DNA of 64,000 nt, from NCBI RefSeq assembly GCF_024346395.1, contig NZ_JAGQCW010000002.1, positions 62,001-126,000 on the forward strand, read 5' to 3'. Numbering within the stretch: position 1 is the first letter of the stretch; the number at the start of each line of letters is the position of its first letter. The notes under the pieces were generated by a model. It saw only the letters and a program-made list of their open reading frames with translations, was not told where the DNA came from and searched no databases. This document shows positions 50,343 through 58,858 of this stretch, in pieces. This DNA is from Cyanobium sp. AMD-g (GTDB lineage Bacteria; Cyanobacteriota; Cyanobacteriia; PCC-6307; Cyanobiaceae). Both the position numbers and the translations under genes were made by a program.

Positions 50343-52151
50343 ATGCTGGTTCGGTTCTGGGGAACGCGCGGTTCGATCGCCAAACCCGGCCCCGACACCT
50401 TCCGCTTCGGCGGCAACACCTCCTGTGTCGAGGTCCGCTCCGGCGCCGGCACCCTGCTGGTGATCGACTGCGGCACCGGCGCCCACGGCCTGGGACAGGC
50501 CCTGATGCAGGAGAGCCCCGACGGCATGGAGGGCTCGCTGCTGATCAGCCACACCCACTGGGATCACATCCAGGGCTTTCCTTTCTTCGCCCCCTTCTTC
50601 GCCCCCGGCCACGCCTGGGACGTCTACGGACCCAGCGGCCTCTCGGGCAGCCTGCGCAGCGTGCTCTCCGGCCAGATGCAGCACGCCTACTTCCCGGTCA
50701 CCCTCGACCAGTTCGCCGCCACGATCCATTACCACGATCTGGGCGTCGGCACCTTCCGCATCGGCGATGTGACGGTGACGACCCACCACCTCAACCATCC
50801 CGCCCTGACCCTGGCCTACCGGCTCCAGGCCGATGGGGCCACGGTCGTCTACTGCTGCGACCACGAACCCCACGCCGCCGAGCTGGCCAGCGGCCTCGGC
50901 CCGGTGTCCGGCCCCGACCTGCACTACGCGGAGTTCATCGAGGGGGCCGACCTGGTGATCCACGATGCCCAGTACACGGCCCTGGAGTTCCCCGCCAAGC
51001 TCGGCTGGGGCCACAGCTCGGTGGAGTACGCCGTGCGCCTCTGCGAGGAGGCCGGGGTGGCCCGGCTGGTGCTCACCCACCACGATCCCCTGCGCAACGA
51101 TGCGGCCATCGACCTGATCCTGGCCCGGGTTCGCGCCGATCTGGCCGACCGGGGCTCCCCCCTGGAGGTGATGGCGGCTTCGGAGGGGCTGGTGCTGCGC
51201 ACCTCACCCACCCGGGGCGCCGTCGCGGAGGCCGGTGCAGCGGCTGGTGGCCAGGCGGAGATGCCCGGCGCCCCTGCGGCCATGGTCTGGGTGGCGGACA
51301 GGGACCTGGAGGCGGGCCTCAGCACGGCCCTGCGCCTGGAGGGCTTGCCCTGCCGGGTGGCCCGCGATGAAGCGGACCTGCTGCAGGCCCTCGAGCGGCA
51401 GGGGGCCTCGGTGCTGCTGCTGGAGCAAGCGCCTGGCCCGGAAGGCCCTGGACTGACCCACCACCTGCGGCGGTTCCTGGGCATGTCGGCGGCCGCTACC
51501 CCTGTTCTGATGCTGGCCGCCGAGGAGAGCCTGGCCCGGCGGGACGAGCCCCTGGTCAGCGAGTGGCTGGTGCAGCCCATCTCCGAAAGCTTCCTGCGGG
51601 CCAGGCTGCGGGCCTGGAGCCTGGGCAGCCCCTGCCGCTGGCAGCGGGCCCGGCCACCGGGGGACGAGCCGCGGCGCCTGCGGCGCCTGGGCGAGCTCGG
51701 CCTGCTGGACACGGAGCGGGAGGAACGCTTCGACCGCCTGACCCGGATCGCCGCCGCCGCCTTCGACGTGCCGATCGCCCTGATCAGCCTGATCGACGCG
51801 GAGCGGCAATGGTTCAAGTCGTGCCACGGCCTGGCCACCTGCCAGACCTCTCGCGATCTGGCCTTCTGTGCCCATGCCGTTGCGCAGAAGTCGGATCTGC
51901 TGGTGGCGGACACCTGGCTCGACGACCGCTTCGCCGACAACCCGCTGGTGCTGGGGGAGCCGCGCATCCGCTTCTATGCCGGCTCGCCCCTGACCCTCGA
52001 CGACGGCACCTGCCTGGGCACCCTGTGTCTGATCGACACCCGGCCGCGCCAGCTGAGCAGCACCGAGCTGGCCCTGCTCCACGACCTGCGCGACCTGGTG
52101 CTGCTGGAGATCTCCCCCACGCCATGTCCGGCCACCGTTCCGGGATCCTGA
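50343..52151 (+). CDS. Metallo-beta-lactamase, receiver-like and GAF domain fusion
   Basis: The 602-residue protein has three domains. Residues 1-270: a metallo-beta-lactamase fold with HTHWDH at 70-75, the HH..DH metal site, and GTRGSIAKPG at the start. Residues about 290-415: a receiver-like domain (VWVADRDLEAGLSTALRLEG, VLLLEQAPGPEGPG, SEWLVQPISESFL) in which the phospho-acceptor Asp is Glu and the conserved Lys is Gln. Residues about 425-590: a GAF domain (ELGLLDTEREERFDRL, RQWFKSCHGL, AFCAHAVAQ, FYAGSPL, LGTLCLIDT). The phosphodiesterase or hydrolase activity may be controlled by the GAF ligand. The start ATG at 50343 gives MLVRFWGTRG. It overlaps the next gene by 28 bases. Confidence 0.82.
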   Translation: MLVRFWGTRGSIAKPGPDTFRFGGNTSCVEVRSGAGTLLVIDCGTGAHGLGQALMQESPDGMEGSLLISHTHWDHIQGFPFFAPFFAPGHAWDVYGPSGLSGSLRSVLSGQMQHAYFPVTLDQFAATIHYHDLGVGTFRIGDVTVTTHHLNHPALTLAYRLQADGATVVYCCDHEPHAAELASGLGPVSGPDLHYAEFIEGADLVIHDAQYTALEFPAKLGWGHSSVEYAVRLCEEAGVARLVLTHHDPLRNDAAIDLILARVRADLADRGSPLEVMAASEGLVLRTSPTRGAVAEAGAAAGGQAEMPGAPAAMVWVADRDLEAGLSTALRLEGLPCRVARDEADLLQALERQGASVLLLEQAPGPEGPGLTHHLRRFLGMSAAATPVLMLAAEESLARRDEPLVSEWLVQPISESFLRARLRAWSLGSPCRWQRARPPGDEPRRLRRLGELGLLDTEREERFDRLTRIAAAAFDVPIALISLIDAERQWFKSCHGLATCQTSRDLAFCAHAVAQKSDLLVADTWLDDRFADNPLVLGEPRIRFYAGSPLTLDDGTCLGTLCLIDTRPRQLSSTELALLHDLRDLVLLEISPTPCPATVPGS

Positions 52152-53275
52152 ACGGGCTGGCGGCGGCCCTGCTGGTGCCCGCCCTCCTGGGGGGCTGCCA
52201 GCCTGCAGCCGTCTCCGCCGCGGTGCGCAGCGTGCCGGTGGTGGGGGGCCTCGAGCACCCCTGGGCCGTGGCCTGGCTGCCGGGCGGCGACCTGCTGATC
52301 ACGGAGCGGCCGGGGCGGTTGCGCCTGGTGCGGGGCGGCGTGCTGCAGGCCGAGCCGATCCGCGGCGTGCCGGAGGTGCTGGCCGCCGGCCAGGGGGGGC
52401 TGCTGGACGTGGCCGTCCATCCCGACTTCGCCACCAACCGCTGGATCTATCTCACCTATGCGGCCGGCAGCGCCACGTCCAACCACACCCGTCTGGCCCG
52501 GGCCCGCTTCGACGGCCGTGCCCTCAGCGATCTGCAGGTGCTGTACGCGGTGCCGCAACGCAAGAGCGGCGCCCAGCACTTCGGCTCCCGCCTCCTCTGG
52601 CTTCCGGATGGCACCCTGCTGCTGGCCATCGGGGACGGGGGCAATCCTCCGATCGAACTGGAGGGACAGCCGATCCGCACCCAGGCCCAGAACCCTGGCA
52701 GCGCCCTGGGCAAGGTGCTGCGTCTGAACGCGGACGGCACCGCCGCCATGGCCACCCCCTTCAGCGGCAAGCCCGGCGCCCTGCCGGGGCTCTGGAGCCT
52801 CGGGCACCGCAACATCCAGGGGCTGGCCCTCGATCGCCGCACGGGGCGGGTCTGGGCCAGCGAACACGGCGCCCGCGATGGCGACGAACTCAACCGGATC
52901 GAGGCCGGGGTGAACTACGGCTGGCCGCGGGTGACCCACAGCCGCGAGTACTTCGGCCCGCCCATCGCACCGGCCACCAGCGCCCCTGGCCTGCGGGATC
53001 CGCTCCTCGTCTGGACGCCCGCCATCGCCCCCTCCGGCCTGGCGCTCTACGACGGCGACCGCTATCCGGGCTGGCGCGGCGATCTCTTCGCCGGCGGGCT
53101 GGTGTCCCGGCAGGTGCATCGACTGCGCCTGGATCCGGAGGGATCGGTGACATCCCAGCAGGCGATTCCGATCGGCGCCCGGGTGCGGGACGTGCGCCAG
53201 GGACCGGACGGATTCCTTTATGTGCTCACCGACGGGGCCGGCGATGGCCAGCTGCTGCGCCTGGAGCCTCTCTGA
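52124..53275 (+). CDS. PQQ-dependent sugar dehydrogenase (YliI/aldose type), lipoprotein
   Basis: The 383-residue product has an N-terminal signal with the lipobox LLGGC (Cys at about 25), so it is anchored in the outer leaf of a membrane. The rest is a six-bladed beta-propeller of the soluble aldose sugar dehydrogenase family: LEHPWAVAWLPGGDLLITERPGRL, GGLLDVAVHPDFATN, LLLAIGDGG, GLWSLGHRNIQGLALD, SEHGARDGDELNRI and NYGWPRV with PQQ- and Ca-binding residues. Cyanobacteria usually lack PQQ synthesis, so cofactor supply is unclear. The ATG overlaps the upstream gene by 28 bases. Confidence 0.88.
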   Translation: MSGHRSGILNGLAAALLVPALLGGCQPAAVSAAVRSVPVVGGLEHPWAVAWLPGGDLLITERPGRLRLVRGGVLQAEPIRGVPEVLAAGQGGLLDVAVHPDFATNRWIYLTYAAGSATSNHTRLARARFDGRALSDLQVLYAVPQRKSGAQHFGSRLLWLPDGTLLLAIGDGGNPPIELEGQPIRTQAQNPGSALGKVLRLNADGTAAMATPFSGKPGALPGLWSLGHRNIQGLALDRRTGRVWASEHGARDGDELNRIEAGVNYGWPRVTHSREYFGPPIAPATSAPGLRDPLLVWTPAIAPSGLALYDGDRYPGWRGDLFAGGLVSRQVHRLRLDPEGSVTSQQAIPIGARVRDVRQGPDGFLYVLTDGAGDGQLLRLEPL

Positions 53276-53330
53276 TCCCCATGGCCCCCTGGCCTGTGTA
53301 GGACAGGGCGGCAGTTCATCCAAGACACCC

Positions 53331-53723
53331 ATGGCCAGACGCGCCGCCAGCTCCTTCCTGAGCGACTTCAAGGACTTCATCAACAAGGGCAATGTGGTCG
53401 ATCTGGCCGTGGCCGTGGTGATCGGCGGTGCCTTCGGCAAGGTGGTCGATGCGATCGTCAGCCTGGTGATGACCAACGCGCTGGAGCCGGCCCTGAAGGC
53501 CGCGAAGGTGGATTCGATCAGTGCCTGGCCCGCCGGCACGGTGATCGTGGCCCTGATCAACTTCCTGGTGATCGCCTTCGTGGTGTTCCTGATCGTGCGG
53601 GCCATCGAGGCGATGAAACGCCAGGAGGAGATCAAGGCCGCCGATGCCGGTCCCGATCCCCAGGCCGAACTGGCCGCCGCCGCCAACCGCCTGGCCGAAG
53701 CCCTGGATCGGCGCGCCCTTTAA
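53331..53723 (+). CDS. mscL: Large-conductance mechanosensitive channel MscL
   Basis: MscL is a homopentameric pore that opens in osmotic downshock. The 130-residue product has the N-terminal helix [27 protein letters not shown] (first membrane helix), the periplasmic loop [13 protein letters not shown], the second helix [21 protein letters not shown], and an acidic/Ala-rich cytoplasmic end. Length and motif match the family. It converges on uvrB with a four-base overlap. Confidence 0.95.
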   Translation: MARRAASSFLSDFKDFINKGNVVDLAVAVVIGGAFGKVVDAIVSLVMTNALEPALKAAKVDSISAWPAGTVIVALINFLVIAFVVFLIVRAIEAMKRQEEIKAADAGPDPQAELAAAANRLAEALDRRAL

Positions 53724-55729
53724 GCCGCCGGCCGGCCCACCAGCTTCTGGCGCAGGTTCTTGATGCGATCACGCAGGTTGGCGGCCTCCTCGAATTCCAG
53801 GCCCTTCGCCGCCACTTTCATCTTCTCCTCCAGCTGCCTGATCAGTTCGGGCAATGCATCGAGGGACACCTCGTTGTGCTCGGCCTGGTCGGCAGCCACC
53901 TCCAGCTGGTCGTCACTGAGGCGGCGTGAGAGCTCGAGGAAGCTGAGGATGGCGTTGCCCGCCCGCTTGCCGGCGGGGGTGGGCGTGATGCCATGGCGCT
54001 CGTTGTAGGCGTGCTGGATCACCCGGCGCCGCTCCGTCTCGGAGATCGCCTTGGCCATCGAATCGGTGAGGTTGTCGGCATAGAGGAGGGCCACCCCGTC
54101 GATGTGGCGCGCCGCCCGGCCGATCGTCTGGATCAGGGAGCGTTCCGCCCGCAGGAAGCCCTCCTTGTCGGCGTCGAGGATGGCCACCAGGGACACCTCG
54201 GGCAGGTCGAGTCCCTCCCGCAGCAGGTTGACCCCCACCAGCACGTCGTAGGCGCCGTTGCGCAGATCCTGAATGATCTCGATCCGTTCGATCGAATGGA
54301 TCTCCGAGTGCAGGTAGCGCACCCGCACGCCGTTCTCGGCCAGGTAATCGGTGAGGTCCTCCGCCATGCGCTTGGTGAGGGTGGTGACCAGCACCCGCTC
54401 CTGACGATCGGCACGCACGCGGATCTCACCGAGCAGATCATCGATCTGACCCTCGGAGGGGCGCACTTCCACGATCGGGTCGAGAACGCCGGTGGGGCGG
54501 ATCACCTGCTCCACCACCTGCTCCTTGCTCTGGGCCAGCTCCCAGGCGCCGGGGGTCGCCGAGACGAAGATGGTCTGCCGCGCCTTCTCCCAGAACTCAT
54601 CCCCCTTGAGGGGCCTGTTGTCGGCGGCGCTGGGCAGGCGGAAGCCGTGCTCGATCAGCACCTGCTTGCGGCTCTGGTCGCCGTTGTACATGGCCTGGAG
54701 CTGGGAGCAGGTCACGTGGCTTTCATCCACCACCAGCAGCCAGTCGTCGGGGAAGTAATCAATCAGGCACTCGGGCGGCGTACCGGCCTCCCGGCCCGCC
54801 AGATGGCGGGCGTAGTTCTCGACCCCGTTGCAGTAGCCCACCTGCTCCAGCATCTCCAGGTCGTAGGTGGTGCGCTGCTCCAGGCGCTGGGCCTCCAGCA
54901 GCCTGCCCTGGCCGTTGAGCACATCAAGCCGTTCGCGCAGCTCGGTGCGGATCGCCTGGATCGCCCCCTTCAGCCGCTCCTTGGGCGTCACGAAGTGCTT
55001 GGCCGGGTAGATGTTGATCGTCTCCAGGCTCTGGAGGATTTCGCCGGTGGTGGGATCCACGTAGCGGATCGCCTCCACCTCATCGCCGAACAGCTCGATC
55101 CGCACCAGCCGGTCTTCGTAGGCCGGTCCGATCTCCAGCACATCGCCCCGCACCCGGAAGCGGCCGCGGCTGATCTCGATGTCGTTGCGGGAGTACTGGT
55201 TGTTGACCAGATCCCGGAGCGAACCGCGCAGATCGAGCTTGTCGCCCACCTCGAACTTGACGGCGGCCTTGAGGTATTCCGAAGGGATGCCGAGGCCGTA
55301 GATGCAGCTGATCGAGGCCACCACGATCACATCGCGCCGCTCAAACAGCGAACGGGTGGCCGAGTGCCGCAGCATGTCGATCTCCTCGTTGATCGAGGCG
55401 GTCTTGGCGATATAGGTATCCGAGACGGGAACGTAGGCCTCGGGCTGGTAGTAGTCGTAATAGGAGATGAAGTATTCGACGGCGTTGTTGGGGAAGAATT
55501 CCCGCAGCTCGTTGCAGAGCTGCGCCGCCAGCGTCTTGTTGTGGGCCAGCACCAGGGTGGGACGCCCGGTGCGGGCAATCACATTGGCGATCGAGAATGT
55601 CTTGCCGGTGCCGGTGGCCCCCAGCAGGGTCTGGAAGCGTTCGCCGGCGTCAACGCCCTTCACCATCGCTTCGATGGCGGTGGGTTGGTCTCCCTTGGGG
55701 ACGTAGGGGGCGTGCAGCTGGAAAGGCAT
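53720..55729 (-). CDS. uvrB: Excinuclease ABC subunit B
   Basis: UvrB is the helicase-like damage-verification protein of nucleotide excision repair. The 669-residue product has Walker A GATGTGKT at residues 37-44, the beta-hairpin region [14 protein letters not shown], the later helicase motifs ([41 protein letters not shown]), and the C-terminal UVR domain ([25 protein letters not shown]) that binds UvrC. It starts with [16 protein letters not shown]. It is convergent with mscL. Confidence 0.97.
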   Translation of the reverse strand: MPFQLHAPYVPKGDQPTAIEAMVKGVDAGERFQTLLGATGTGKTFSIANVIARTGRPTLVLAHNKTLAAQLCNELREFFPNNAVEYFISYYDYYQPEAYVPVSDTYIAKTASINEEIDMLRHSATRSLFERRDVIVVASISCIYGLGIPSEYLKAAVKFEVGDKLDLRGSLRDLVNNQYSRNDIEISRGRFRVRGDVLEIGPAYEDRLVRIELFGDEVEAIRYVDPTTGEILQSLETINIYPAKHFVTPKERLKGAIQAIRTELRERLDVLNGQGRLLEAQRLEQRTTYDLEMLEQVGYCNGVENYARHLAGREAGTPPECLIDYFPDDWLLVVDESHVTCSQLQAMYNGDQSRKQVLIEHGFRLPSAADNRPLKGDEFWEKARQTIFVSATPGAWELAQSKEQVVEQVIRPTGVLDPIVEVRPSEGQIDDLLGEIRVRADRQERVLVTTLTKRMAEDLTDYLAENGVRVRYLHSEIHSIERIEIIQDLRNGAYDVLVGVNLLREGLDLPEVSLVAILDADKEGFLRAERSLIQTIGRAARHIDGVALLYADNLTDSMAKAISETERRRVIQHAYNERHGITPTPAGKRAGNAILSFLELSRRLSDDQLEVAADQAEHNEVSLDALPELIRQLEEKMKVAAKGLEFEEAANLRDRIKNLRQKLVGRPAA

Positions 55730-55780
55730 CAGCCCATTCTGGCCTTCACCCGCGGGGAACGGCTCGGCGGGGAAAACCGA

Positions 55781-56203
55781 TCAGCCCACCCCGGAGGCCG
55801 CCGCCATCGCCCTGGTAAGCGGCACATCCAGACCCAACCAACCCAGCACAAGGCTGCTCAGCACGCTGTAGGCCAGGGCCCCGAGGATGGCGCTGACCAG
55901 GCCGTTCTGCAAGCGGAAACCCTTGATCAACCAGGCGGCCAGGCCGAACAGAATGATCGTGATCAGCCAGTTGAACAGGAACGACACCGGGCTGATGATG
56001 CCCCCCAGGGAGGTGACAGCCCAGATCGGCCCGAGAATCAGCTTCAACGGCCAGATCAGCAGCGTGCCCAGCAGACCGATGACGACGGCCGACAGGAGGG
56101 CGATCGGGAAGCTCGCCATCTCCACCCCGAGGGGCAACCGCGCCACCAAAAGCAGAATGAGGGCCCGGATCGGCCATTGCAGGAGCCAGGCAAGCGAGCC
56201 CAT
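55781..56203 (-). CDS. Phage-holin-superfamily membrane protein (DUF360 type)
   Basis: The 140-residue product has four predicted membrane segments and matches the PF04020 pattern (mycobacterial four-TMS holin family): LIWPLKLILGPIWAVTSLGGI, FNWLITIILFGLAAWLIKGF, VLGWLGL. Despite the name these proteins are chromosomal in cyanobacteria and have no known lysis role. It lies between ycf23 and uvrB on the same strand, 27 and 51 bases away. Confidence 0.7.
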   Translation of the reverse strand: MGSLAWLLQWPIRALILLLVARLPLGVEMASFPIALLSAVVIGLLGTLLIWPLKLILGPIWAVTSLGGIISPVSFLFNWLITIILFGLAAWLIKGFRLQNGLVSAILGALAYSVLSSLVLGWLGLDVPLTRAMAAASGVG

Positions 56204-56230
56204 GGGAGGCGAAGCAGCAACCCGATCAGC

Positions 56231-57001
56231 TTACTGAGGCCGTTCGGTGTGAACCACCGCTGCCAACGGCATCGCTTCCCGCAGGGCGCGCACCACCGCC
56301 ACCATGGCGAGGTCGTCGTTGAGGCGGTTAACGGCAGAGCCGACCCCAACACCCGCTGCGCCGGCGGCCAGGGCCATCGGCACCGTGACGGCCGACAGAC
56401 CGGAGGCGCACAGCACCGGTACGGCCACCGCCCGGCTGATGGCATGGGCAGCCGCCAGGGTCGGGGCGGCTTTTTCGATCAGGCCCAGGGCGCCGGCACT
56501 GAGGGGACGGGCACTGGTTCCGCCCTCGGTCTGGATCAAATCGGCGCCAGCAGCCACCAGCTCCACCGCCAGCCGTTCCTGGCCGTCGAGGGGCAGGGTG
56601 TGGGGGACAGTGACGGACAGCACGGTCTGGGGCAGCAGCTCACGGGTGCGGCGGGTGAGCGCCAGCACCTCTTCGGCACCGAAAACGCGCCCCTTGGGAT
56701 AGAAGCTGTCGTAGTTGCCGATCTCCACCATGGCCGCGCCTGCGTCGACGGCAGGGGGGAACAGGGCCGGATCCACCGCCGAGACGCAGATCGGCAGCTG
56801 CGGTGCCAGCTCCTGGGCCAGGCGCACCAGGGCAGGCTCACAGGCCAGATCCACCAGATCGGCGCCACCGGCGGCCGCGGCCCTGACCACCTGCCGCACG
56901 CGGGCCGCGTCGAAGTTGTCCAGTCCGGCGATGACCTTCAGCGTGCGCCCCTGGCGGATCGACTGCTGCAGGGCGGTGGGCAGGCTGGAGAGGCGGGACA
57001 T
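56231..57001 (-). CDS. ycf23: Ycf23 / DUF561 protein
   Basis: The 256-residue product belongs to the DUF561 (Ycf23) family, found in cyanobacteria and algal plastids; it has a TIM-barrel-like pattern. Characteristic segments are LKVIAGLDNFD, VRAAAAGGADLVDLACEP, VSAVDPALF, VEIGNYDSFYPKGRVF and GVGVGSAVNRLND. No enzymatic role is established that I can state. The ATG at 57001 is chosen; the open frame runs upstream into antisense. It is divergent from tilS with a 23-base gap, so their promoters overlap. Confidence 0.85.
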   Translation of the reverse strand: MSRLSSLPTALQQSIRQGRTLKVIAGLDNFDAARVRQVVRAAAAGGADLVDLACEPALVRLAQELAPQLPICVSAVDPALFPPAVDAGAAMVEIGNYDSFYPKGRVFGAEEVLALTRRTRELLPQTVLSVTVPHTLPLDGQERLAVELVAAGADLIQTEGGTSARPLSAGALGLIEKAAPTLAAAHAISRAVAVPVLCASGLSAVTVPMALAAGAAGVGVGSAVNRLNDDLAMVAVVRALREAMPLAAVVHTERPQ

Positions 57002-57024
57002 CGGCGGACGAACGGAAGCGTGAC

Positions 57025-58056
57025 GTGATTCTCCCACCCGACCCAAGTCAGCAGCGGCGGCCCTGGGGCAGCGACCAGGCACGCCTGCACCGCCATCTGC
57101 TGCGGCACCCCTGCCTGCTGCCGGCGGGGGCGTCGCTGCTGCTGGCCGTGTCCGGCGGACAGGATTCGATGGCCCTCACCACCCTCCTGCGCGACCTGCA
57201 GCACTTGCATGGCTGGCGTCTGCAGCTGTGGCACGGGGACCACGGCTGGCGCCCCGACGCCGCACGCCAGGCCGAGGAACTGCTCCAGTGGGCCCGGAGC
57301 CAGGGACTGCCCCTGTGGCTCGATCGGGCCGACCCCGTTCCGCTCAGCGAAGTCGAGGCCCGGGACTGGCGCTACGGCGCCCTGGCCGAGGCGGCGCTCC
57401 AGCTGCCGTGCACCCATGTGGTCACGGGTCACACCGCCAGCGACCGGGCCGAAACGATCCTGCTCAACCTGGCCCGCGGCAGCCACCTGCGGGGCCTGGC
57501 CAGCCTGGGGGCCAGCCGCCCCCTGGGCCGGGAGGCAGACAGCCTGCGGCTGGTCCGCCCCCTGCTCGTGTTCGATCGCGCCGACACGGGCCGCCTCTGC
57601 CGGGAACGCAGCCTGCCCGTCTGGGAGGACAGCAGCAATGCCGATCGGCGCTTCGCCCGCAACCGGCTGCGCGCCGAGGTGATGCCGGTGCTGGAGGACC
57701 TCCACCCCGGCGCCAGCCGCCGGATCAGCGCCCAGGCGGAGCGGCTGGAGCAGCAGTTTGAGGCGGAAACGGAACTGCTGGAGCTGGCCCTGGGGGCCCT
57801 GGAGGCCGAAGGGGCTCTCGGGCGGTTGCAGCGCCGGCGTCTGGCCAGCCTGGCCCCGGCCAGCCAGCGGCGGCTGTTGCAGCACTGGCTGCGTCGGCAG
57901 CTGGGCAGCGACCCGGGCGCTCGAAACCTCGAGACACTGGTGACCCGGCTGGGCCAGGGGGGGGATCCTGGCCGTCTCGATCTGGCCGGAGGATGGCAAC
58001 TGCACTGGGATCGCAGCACACTGTGGGTCCGAACGCCCGACGCGCTCCATGGCTGA
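57025..58056 (+). CDS. tilS: tRNA(Ile)-lysidine synthase
   Basis: TilS changes C34 of tRNA-Ile(CAU) to lysidine so it reads AUA. The 343-residue product has the PP-loop SGGQDS at residues 43-48, WHGDHGWRPDAARQAEE, HVVTGHTASDRAETILLNLARGSHLRGL, and the C-terminal fold. The start is a GTG. It is divergent from ycf23, and its end overlaps the start of the next gene by eight bases. Confidence 0.94.
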   Translation: MILPPDPSQQRRPWGSDQARLHRHLLRHPCLLPAGASLLLAVSGGQDSMALTTLLRDLQHLHGWRLQLWHGDHGWRPDAARQAEELLQWARSQGLPLWLDRADPVPLSEVEARDWRYGALAEAALQLPCTHVVTGHTASDRAETILLNLARGSHLRGLASLGASRPLGREADSLRLVRPLLVFDRADTGRLCRERSLPVWEDSSNADRRFARNRLRAEVMPVLEDLHPGASRRISAQAERLEQQFEAETELLELALGALEAEGALGRLQRRRLASLAPASQRRLLQHWLRRQLGSDPGARNLETLVTRLGQGGDPGRLDLAGGWQLHWDRSTLWVRTPDALHG

Positions 58057-58801
58057 GACCACCGCCAACGAAGCCGCCCAGCGCTACGCGGTGATCGAGC
58101 AGGCCTATTCGAAGGAGAACTGGGCCGCCGTGCTTCAGAACGGCGAAGACCTGCTGCTGCTGCTGCGGCAGTCGGACAATGTCCAGCTGATTGGGCTGCA
58201 GATGCGGCTGCAACTGCTTCTGGGCCACACCCAGCTCTACGGCTACACCAACAAGACCGCCGCCTCTGTGTACTACGGAGCCGTGGCGTCCAAGAGCACT
58301 GAAGCCGCCCTCACCAAGATCGCCGCGCAGGGACTGAAACAGTGCGCCATCGAAGAAGCGCACACTGAGCCAGTCCAGGCGGAGGCCCCCAGAGAGGCCG
58401 TGGCGCCAGCAGAGGCCGTGGCACCAGCAGAGCCCGTGGCGCCTGTCGTCACCCCCAGCAGCGCCGGGCCAGGACCGGCGGCCCCCTGGCTCACCGCCGC
58501 TGCAACCACAGCCACCACAACAGCATGGGCCACTGAGCCGCCGACGCCGAACCCGATCGTGGCGGTCGAGACCCAGCCCGCCGTGGCACCTGCGACTTCA
58601 ACGCCGGCCGCCCCATGGAGCGAACCTTCGTTGATTCCAGAGGTGGTCGAAGAGCCTGAACTGATCGAATTGCACCAGGCTGATCCGGCCCTCTCCGAGG
58701 ACGTGGAGCTCGACTGGAAAGAGCCGGCCCCAGCCACGGCGGCCGTGGACATGGAAGATGGGGACCTGGTCAGCGGCTTGATGCTGGTCCGGATCAGCTG
58801 A
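58049..58801 (+). CDS. Hypothetical protein with helical N-terminus and Ala/Pro/Val-rich tail
   Basis: The 250-residue product is not a family I recognise. Residues 1-110 are predicted to be helical with a repeated hydrophobic pattern (YAVIEQAYSKENWAAVLQNGEDLLLLL, IGLQMRLQLLLGHTQLYG), like a small TPR-type or helical-bundle domain. Residues about 110-210 are low complexity, with near-repeats such as REAVAPAEAVAPAEPVAP and long Thr/Ala/Pro runs. The end is acidic. It overlaps tilS by eight bases in a coupled manner and converges on rnj. Conserved cyanobacterial protein is likely but unproven. Confidence 0.55.
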   Translation: MAETTANEAAQRYAVIEQAYSKENWAAVLQNGEDLLLLLRQSDNVQLIGLQMRLQLLLGHTQLYGYTNKTAASVYYGAVASKSTEAALTKIAAQGLKQCAIEEAHTEPVQAEAPREAVAPAEAVAPAEPVAPVVTPSSAGPGPAAPWLTAAATTATTTAWATEPPTPNPIVAVETQPAVAPATSTPAAPWSEPSLIPEVVEEPELIELHQADPALSEDVELDWKEPAPATAAVDMEDGDLVSGLMLVRIS

Positions 58802-58810
58802 TCCCCAGAC

Positions 58811-58847
58811 CCTTCAGCTGAGGCCCCAGGCGGGCCCCAGCCGAAGG
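58811..58847 (-). terminator. 16-bp hairpin between the hypothetical gene and rnj
   Basis: 58811-58826 pairs with 58832-58847 around a five-base loop, 12 bases beyond the rnj stop. On the minus-strand transcript 14 pairs are Watson-Crick and two are G-U; on the plus strand the same two are A-C mismatches. The structure therefore appears kept for the rnj transcript. No U run follows, so it may protect or process the 3' end instead of ending transcription by itself. Confidence 0.5.
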
Positions 58848-58858
58848 ACGTACGGCGC

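Noticed and set aside
53993-57028. A 1011-codon open frame on the plus strand across uvrB, the holin-like gene and ycf23
   Set aside because: It spans three conserved minus-strand genes and their gaps and shows no domain; it is an antisense artefact.
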